A stretch of DNA of 18,243 nt from CAZZBK01 sp964652155 (lineage in GTDB: Bacteria > Planctomycetota > Planctomycetia > Pirellulales > PNKZ01). Position 1 is the stretch's first letter, and every line of letters starts with the position of its first letter. The translations under genes were made by a program, and so were the position numbers. The notes beneath the pieces are model-generated. The model made no database searches. It had not been told where the DNA came from and worked only from the letters and a program-made list of their open reading frames with translations. The stretch lies in NCBI GenBank assembly GCA_964652155.1, contig CAZZBK010000122.1, positions 1 to 18,243 on the forward strand. Direction: 5' to 3'. Shown here piece after piece: positions 13,541 to 18,243 of this stretch.

Positions 13541-14406
13541 TTAGGCGACCTTCACGTCTGCGACAATACCATTGGCGCGCTCCTCCGAGCACTCCAACGT
13601 CACCTCACAGTAAAGCATCCGACGATCGCTATGGCCGAGCTTGGCGATCTCCACCTGCTGAATCGGCTGCAGGAACCGCTTCGCCCACGTGCGCGGCGTG
13701 AGCACGAGAATGCTCCTGTTCGCCGTGTCATACTCGGCCACAGTGCTCGGCCGATAGGGACGCGTGCGGCCCGTGCCATAGCTGCCGAGGCGCGTCGGCA
13801 CGATCTTGTGTTGGCCGAAATCCGAGCGATAGAAGTCGACCGCGCCAACCGAGACGACGCGACCGGGATTACCGACCTCGTTCTGCAGCGCCGCCACGCC
13901 GGTGAACGTGCTCGAGATCTTCTGCTTCATCTTTGGACCGCACAACACCACAGTCGGCTCGCCGCCGTTGGTCCAGGCATCCGCGATGACGTCCTTGAAC
14001 ATGGTCTCGGTCACCACGCGCAGAGTGCCGTCCGTCGCCGCATCGATGATGCCAGTGCCGGTGTTGTAGCCGCCGTTGGCGCCGGTAGCGCCGCGCGAGA
14101 CGTTGGAGGCAATGAACGCCTCAGCACCGCCGCACTGGCCTGCCGTCGACGNNNNNNNNNNNNNNNNNNNNNNNNNNNNNNNNNNNNNNNNNNNNNNNNN
14201 NNNNNNNNNNNNNNNNNNNNNNNNNNNNNNNNNNNNNNNNNNNNNNNNNNNCGCATCCATTCCGGAGTGCGATTGGTCGCGCCGGTGCTGCGGCACATGC
14301 TGTAGAGAGGCGTCTCCTCGGGCATGATGTTGTTGATGACGTTGGCGAGCTGCTCGCGAACGCCGACCTGCGAAAACGTCACTGTCGTTGAAGCCGGTAC
14401 GGCCAT
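13541..14406 (-). CDS. Major capsid protein, DUF5309/SU10 type (interrupted by an assembly gap)
   Basis: The start is ATG 14404-14406 with AGGGA 7 bases upstream; the stop is TAA 13541-13543. The N-terminal 51 residues (TFSQVGVREQLANVINNI, then MPEETPLYSMCRSTGATNRT and PEWM) and the C-terminal 202 residues (KDVIADAWTNGGEPTVVLCG, AVDFYRSDFGQHKIVPTR, then SILVLTPRTWAKRFLQPIQQ, LGHSDRRMLYCEVTLEC and a final NGIVADVKVA) fit the DUF5309 family, which includes the SU10 major capsid protein of HK97 fold. The middle is replaced by 100 Ns, and the two coding parts are in different frames as written. Family members are usually a little over 300 residues, so roughly 50-100 residues are missing. The scaffold-like gene upstream supports the call. 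Confidence 0.87.
14152..14251. other. Assembly gap of exactly 100 Ns inside the capsid gene
   Basis: The flanks share no visible identity, unlike the other gap, so real sequence is missing. Codon phase on the two sides requires a true length of 2 modulo 3, hence not 100. Confidence 0.95.
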
Positions 14407-14427
14407 TTGGATATCCCTGCGATGTCT

Positions 14428-15519
14428 CTAGAAGCCAAGGGCCCCGAGCGCTGCCTCCGCATCCTCCATGCTGCCCGTCTTCGACAGCTTGGTTGCGGCG
14501 ACAGAAAACTGCTGGGCCTGGCGGGTTTGAGCGCCTCGGGCTTCCTGGCGGACCAGCTTTGGCGTCTTGCGCACGACCTTGACGGCCGCCTGCCTCTGAG
14601 CCATCACCTTTCGGTATGCCATAGCGTCCCGCAGCACGAGCAGCTGACGATGGTCTGTCAGATCTGCAATTTCCTGCGCGCTGAACCCGTACCTCTGAGC
14701 TTCGTCGAAGACGGCCTGTTGAACGGCTTTGTCTTTGACCTCCGGCCATGCACGAGTGAGCTTGTCTGTTTCGCGATCGACGCGCGACTTCTTGAGCGTC
14801 TTGTCGACGTCGGCCTGCTGCGCCTGCTGCGCTTGCTGAATTGCCTTCACCTGGCGCAGCCGCTCTTGGGCCTGCGCATAGGCTTGCTGCTGCGCAAAAT
14901 AAGCGGCAGTGTCCTGCATCGGGTTATTCGGGTCGAGCAGCCTGGTATCCGGCGGCGGCGGCAGGATCATCTGCTCGAGCGTCTCGATGGTCTGCAGCAG
15001 CTGGTGGCGCACGCGCGCCGTCTCGTTGATCTGCCGGTCCCACTCGTCCGGCGGGATGCTGTCCCGGCGCTGCTGATCCAGCTGCCGCTTCAGCTGCACA
15101 ATCTCGTTGCGCCAGCCGCCGATAGTCGACAACGGAATGCGCTCGGGCTCGCCGCCCTCGTCCGCCGCTTCGAACTCGAGGAAATCGTCACGGCCGGCGG
15201 GCTCTGCCTCGGTCTCGACCGCCGTGTCAGCCTCGATCGTCTCCTCACTCGGCGCCTCGTTCGGCCCCTTGGCTGGCACCTGCTGCGGCTGCCGGCCCTC
15301 GGCATATTGCCCCGTTCCCGGATCGCGGTTTTGCTGGCCACGCTGCGGCTCCGGACGCAACTGGCGGACGTTGTCCGACTGCCGCGTCGCGAGATCCCGC
15401 GCCGACATCAGCGATTCCCGCACCTCGGTTGGGCTCGGGTCGGGAATGCCGAAATCGATATCGGCCATTGCGTCAACGGCTTCAGCCTCGCTCAATCCAC
15501 GCCCGGTCTCATCAGCCAT
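14428..15519 (-). CDS. Head scaffolding protein (putative)
   Basis: The 363-residue protein starts at ATG 15517-15519, overlapping the upstream gene by 8 bases, with GAGAGGA about 9 bases upstream. Residues 1-130 are acidic, low-complexity and probably disordered. Residues 135-250 are Gln/Ala/Arg-rich helices (EIVQLKRQLDQQRRDSIPPD; AQERLRQVKAIQQAQQAQQA) suggestive of coiled coil. Residues 255-300 hold another helical part (FDEAQRYGFSAQEIADLTDH). The C-terminus is basic, then ends with LSKTGSMEDAEAALGALGF, a pattern (TGS-x-x-DA) frequent at the end of podovirus scaffold proteins. It sits between portal and major capsid genes, the standard place. It would guide procapsid assembly and then leave the head. 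Confidence 0.8.
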   Translation of the reverse strand: MADETGRGLSEAEAVDAMADIDFGIPDPSPTEVRESLMSARDLATRQSDNVRQLRPEPQRGQQNRDPGTGQYAEGRQPQQVPAKGPNEAPSEETIEADTAVETEAEPAGRDDFLEFEAADEGGEPERIPLSTIGGWRNEIVQLKRQLDQQRRDSIPPDEWDRQINETARVRHQLLQTIETLEQMILPPPPDTRLLDPNNPMQDTAAYFAQQQAYAQAQERLRQVKAIQQAQQAQQADVDKTLKKSRVDRETDKLTRAWPEVKDKAVQQAVFDEAQRYGFSAQEIADLTDHRQLLVLRDAMAYRKVMAQRQAAVKVVRKTPKLVRQEARGAQTRQAQQFSVAATKLSKTGSMEDAEAALGALGF

Positions 15520-15814
15520 TGGCCGCAGTCCTCTCGGTCATCTTGTCCAGTCTCTGCAGATTGCGATCATGCCCGGCCACGATGGCCTCCAGCATCGCGC
15601 GCAACCCCCTCAACGCCTGTACGCCGGCAATCGCCATGTCCCGGTCCGCCACTGGTGCCGTCAGCAGCCGCTCGATGCGGGCCTGCTCCTCCGCCTGGAA
15701 CCACTCCTGCACGGCCGGATGGCGCACCAGCGGTTGCAGTTCTTCGGCCGCCCTGATGCGCGCCTGAATGCGCTCCTGCGCATCGACCCCGTGCGCGCGA
15801 ACGACTGGCTTCAT
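15512..15814 (-). CDS. Small helical phage protein between portal and scaffold
   Basis: The 100-residue protein begins at ATG 15812-15814 in an ATGA overlap with the portal stop. It is almost entirely helical: residues 12-50 (AQERIQARIRAAEELQPLVR, then PAVQEWFQAEEQARIERLL) and 58-92 (DMAIAGVQALRGLRAMLEAI). There is no signal peptide or hydrophobic segment. Small helical proteins of this size are frequent between portal and scaffold genes in podoviruses, and their function is mostly unknown. Strict coupling to the portal gene suggests a head assembly role. Confidence 0.75.
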   Translation of the reverse strand: MKPVVRAHGVDAQERIQARIRAAEELQPLVRHPAVQEWFQAEEQARIERLLTAPVADRDMAIAGVQALRGLRAMLEAIVAGHDRNLQRLDKMTERTAANG

Positions 15815-18243
15815 CCGACCTGCCCCCCGAACCGCACATCGTCGCTGACGTCGTCCTCAACGCCAGAGCTGAGCGACGTGCCCCGCACCGCGCCCTGCTC
15901 GCGCCTGAGCTTCAGCTCCTGCGCCGTCTTCCACTCCGCAAGCGCCATCTCGTTCGCCATCCGCTGACGGGCAAGCATGGTCTCCGTCTGCAACTTGGCC
16001 GTCGCAATCGCTGTCTCGGCCTCGAGCTTCTGCGCCTGCATCGCCGTCGCGTTCTGCTGATCCAGCATCGCCACCTGCCGCCGGTGCTCGAGCTCTGCCG
16101 CGTTCTTCTCGCGTTCGGCACCGAGACGCGCCGCCTGCAGCTGCACGTCGCGCTGAAACTCGGCCTCTTTCATTTGAGCCTGATGCGCCAGCTTCGCCTT
16201 TTCCAGCTCGGCCGCATGCGAGGCCTTGGCCTGATCGAGCTGCAGCTTGCCTTGCGCCTCCATCACCTTGGCGTCGGGGCCGGGCGGCGGCGGCTGCCAA
16301 TCCTCGGGGATCTCGGCCACAAACGCGCTCGCGTCCTTTTCGCCCATGGCCGTCATGATCTTTGCGAGCGTGTTGCGGTAGTGACGGAGCGTCACCAGGG
16401 GATTGTTTGGTCCCAGCTGCAGCAGGATCTGCTCCTGCTTGCTTGCAATCACTGCGAGATGCTGCAGCCGCTGCTGCCGGCTCTCGACGCCACCCACATG
16501 CACCGTCGCCGTCATCTCGTCAGACCAGCGCCGCGGGTCGATCCTGAGCTTGCGCCCGCGGACCTTGATCTGGCGCTCTTGGTCTTGATATTCGGCCGTC
16601 AGCCGGAGCGCCCTGTTGAGCGCATCCTGGATGCCCTCGGCGGCCCACCGGGCATATTGCTCGACCCGGCTGTTGGCCGCCGCCTGCAAGCTCTCGATGC
16701 CCTGTGCGGTGTCCGTGATTGCCTTCGGCTGCACACCCATGTTGTGGCGCGTCCAGCCCGAGGCTTCTTCGCCGCGCTGCTGCCAGTATTCCGACCACTG
16801 CAGCGCAGGCGCCGACAGGTCCGGCGTCACCAGCGGCATCGCGACATCTCGCGGGTTGCCGGCAACGGGGATGACGTCGCCGACATCATGATCGAGCAGC
16901 TGATCAATGAGCGTCTCGTCATTCGCAATCGCCATGCTGTTAACCAGCATGCGAGGCGCCAGAGACTGCGAGAGGCCGTCCATCGCGCTTCTTGTTAGCA
17001 CCGTTCTGATGCGCTGGATGTCGAGCAGCGTGTCTGCGATCGACATGCCAATGGCGCGGTGAGCCACGCGGATCGGAGACCACAGCGAAAACTCGCTGTC
17101 CCGCACGATCTCTTGCTCGAGGATCACGTCGCCAACCCGCTTGACGCAGCGCAGCTCGGCGGTGCCGTCGCGGTCGAAATCGCCGCGGATGTACTCGACC
17201 ATGACGACGACCCGGCGACGCTCGTCGATCTGATCGAGCCCCGCCCGCATCGACGTGTCGGCTTCCTCGCCGAACCGTGCGAACAACCGAGGGTCAGACC
17301 ACGTGTTACTCATCTCCAGGCGCGCGCTTGCGCCAAGTGTATTGGGATCGAGCTCGGCGGCCCTGTCCGGGTAGTCACGGATCACATCGACCAGATATTG
17401 CTCGAATACTCCCGCATGATAGGGTGCGGTAGAAATCGATTTGGCTCGCCGAGAGATGCGAAAGTTTTCCGGGGCAACGGCCTCGATCAAAACCTTTCCG
17501 GAGCGACGGCGCCGCACCTCGATCGTGATGCTGGGCTCCGCGGTCGGCTGCATGCTCTGCGGCTGCAGCATCGCAGGGACAGGCGCCGGCAGCATGCCCC
17601 CACCGGCTGGCGGCCCGACTTGAGACATCAGCCCGCCGCCCGCAGGGATCTCCTGCGGCACCGGCTCGGAGCCGACGTCCATTGGCTCGCCGGCAGCCCC
17701 CCAGTCGACCTCTTGGGACAGGATCTCGTAGCGCGGGTCCGTTGCGTACCGCAGATACTGCTCGCTATCGAGCCCCTCGATCACGCGTGGCGGCTCGTCC
17801 TCCGGCTGCTCCCAGGCCGTGCGCAGCACGCCGGCTCGCGTGACCAGGCCATCCCAGAGATAATCGTGCAGGATCTGCTCGCCGGGGTTGTCGTTGAACA
17901 GCACGTAGCGCAGCCAGCTCGCCGCATCCGTCAGCACCTGGTCGCCGTCGTCGAGCGCCTCGTCATCGACTGAGATCAACTCCTCAGACGACACGAGATG
18001 ACGCAGGATGTGCGGGATGATCCAGTTGATGGCGTCCTGCACGTCGCGCGTCACGATCGTCGAGCGATTGGGCACCTCACTGCCGTCGCGGTAGGGCCTG
18101 GCGAAGTAGCGGTCGATCGCATCCGCCTGCGCAGCGGCCAACTCGCTGTCGAAGTAGGTGGCGGCGTCGGTCTCTTCCTGCTGCAGGGCGCGCAGCAGCA
18201 CCGCCTCGTCGACCTCAGCCGGCTTGCGACGGGGCACGCTCAT
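15811..18243 (-). CDS. Portal protein (podovirus type, long C-terminal coiled coil)
   Basis: The frame gives 810 residues from ATG 18241-18243, the very edge of the window, so an upstream start cannot be excluded. Residues 58-90 (NRSTIVTRDVQDAINWIIPH, then ILRHLVSSEELI) match the conserved portal motif seen in SU10- and P22-like podovirus portals: R-S-x-hydrophobic-V-x-x-D-V-x-x-x-hydrophobic-x-W-hydrophobic-x-P. Residues 380-480 include MSIADTLLDIQRIRTVLTRS and a beta segment, as in the stem and wing. Residues 660-785 form a very long Ala/Gln/Glu/Lys-rich helix (QAKASHAAELEKAKLAHQAQ and onward), comparable in place to the helical barrel of P22 portal. The protein forms the dodecameric DNA channel and terminase docking site. 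Confidence 0.87.
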   Translation of the reverse strand: MSVPRRKPAEVDEAVLLRALQQEETDAATYFDSELAAAQADAIDRYFARPYRDGSEVPNRSTIVTRDVQDAINWIIPHILRHLVSSEELISVDDEALDDGDQVLTDAASWLRYVLFNDNPGEQILHDYLWDGLVTRAGVLRTAWEQPEDEPPRVIEGLDSEQYLRYATDPRYEILSQEVDWGAAGEPMDVGSEPVPQEIPAGGGLMSQVGPPAGGGMLPAPVPAMLQPQSMQPTAEPSITIEVRRRRSGKVLIEAVAPENFRISRRAKSISTAPYHAGVFEQYLVDVIRDYPDRAAELDPNTLGASARLEMSNTWSDPRLFARFGEEADTSMRAGLDQIDERRRVVVMVEYIRGDFDRDGTAELRCVKRVGDVILEQEIVRDSEFSLWSPIRVAHRAIGMSIADTLLDIQRIRTVLTRSAMDGLSQSLAPRMLVNSMAIANDETLIDQLLDHDVGDVIPVAGNPRDVAMPLVTPDLSAPALQWSEYWQQRGEEASGWTRHNMGVQPKAITDTAQGIESLQAAANSRVEQYARWAAEGIQDALNRALRLTAEYQDQERQIKVRGRKLRIDPRRWSDEMTATVHVGGVESRQQRLQHLAVIASKQEQILLQLGPNNPLVTLRHYRNTLAKIMTAMGEKDASAFVAEIPEDWQPPPPGPDAKVMEAQGKLQLDQAKASHAAELEKAKLAHQAQMKEAEFQRDVQLQAARLGAEREKNAAELEHRRQVAMLDQQNATAMQAQKLEAETAIATAKLQTETMLARQRMANEMALAEWKTAQELKLRREQGAVRGTSLSSGVEDDVSDDVRFGGQVG

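Noticed and set aside
13541..14749. A 402-residue frame that seems to extend the capsid gene upstream through the Ns
   Set aside because: Its upstream half is an out-of-frame reading of the scaffold gene, linked only because Ns contain no stop codon. The true start is ATG 14404-14406.
14407..15756. Plus-strand frame of 449 residues opposite the scaffold gene
   Set aside because: It is a Leu/Arg-rich antisense shadow of a GC-rich gene, without a ribosome binding site or a family pattern. The minus-strand gene has motifs and proper context.
16084..17973. Two long plus-strand frames (304 residues each) opposite the portal gene
   Set aside because: They are antisense shadows of the portal coding sequence with Arg/Leu/His-rich composition and no domain pattern.
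1..18243. CRISPR arrays, tRNA genes, insertion sequences, promoters or strong terminators
   Set aside because: I found no spaced repeats, cloverleaf-like segments, transposase or clear hairpin-plus-T-run. Gaps between genes are at most about 70 bases.

Overview
The window is a contiguous piece of a tailed-phage (or prophage) virion-morphogenesis cluster. All credible genes lie on the minus strand, so transcription runs from high to low coordinates. The DNA is GC-rich by eye and almost fully coding. Most genes are joined by ATGA, GTGA or TGATG overlaps or by gaps of a few bases, which indicates one long late operon. There is no chromosomal housekeeping gene, tRNA or integrase, so I cannot tell a free phage from a prophage or a metagenomic contig. 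The GC content and Ala/Arg-rich proteins suggest a high-GC host, possibly an alphaproteobacterium; that is a weak inference.

In transcription order, the head module comes first: a portal protein with a long C-terminal coiled coil (18243-15811), a small helical protein, a scaffold-like protein, a major capsid protein of the DUF5309/SU10 type (interrupted by a gap of Ns) and two small head proteins (13520-12999 and 12925-12596). The tail-neck module follows: an SU10-type head-tail adaptor (12576-11920), a P22 gp10/SU10-type tail nozzle protein (11923-10463), a small protein of 108 residues and a GNAT-like protein. This order and these families point to a podovirus (short-tailed) architecture.

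Next are three probable ejection or internal virion proteins (9725-4199). The middle one carries an N-terminal Amidase_2-like peptidoglycan hydrolase domain, so the particle may bring its own wall-cutting enzyme. A small basic protein links this block to the host-recognition module (3948-1): a coiled-coil structural protein, a beta-helix tail fibre or spike, a DUF4376 fibre-assembly-like protein, a small protein with an internal duplication, and a partial second fibre or spike protein that runs off the low-coordinate edge.

Two runs of exactly 100 Ns are present. At the first (8745-8844) the two flanks are the same 55 bases. Deleting 155 bases restores one reading frame of 296 residues, so this is almost certainly a scaffolding artefact. 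The second (14152-14251) has non-identical flanks and removes a real part of the capsid gene; its true length should be 2 modulo 3. No separate holin/endolysin cassette, terminase, replication gene or defence gene is visible.
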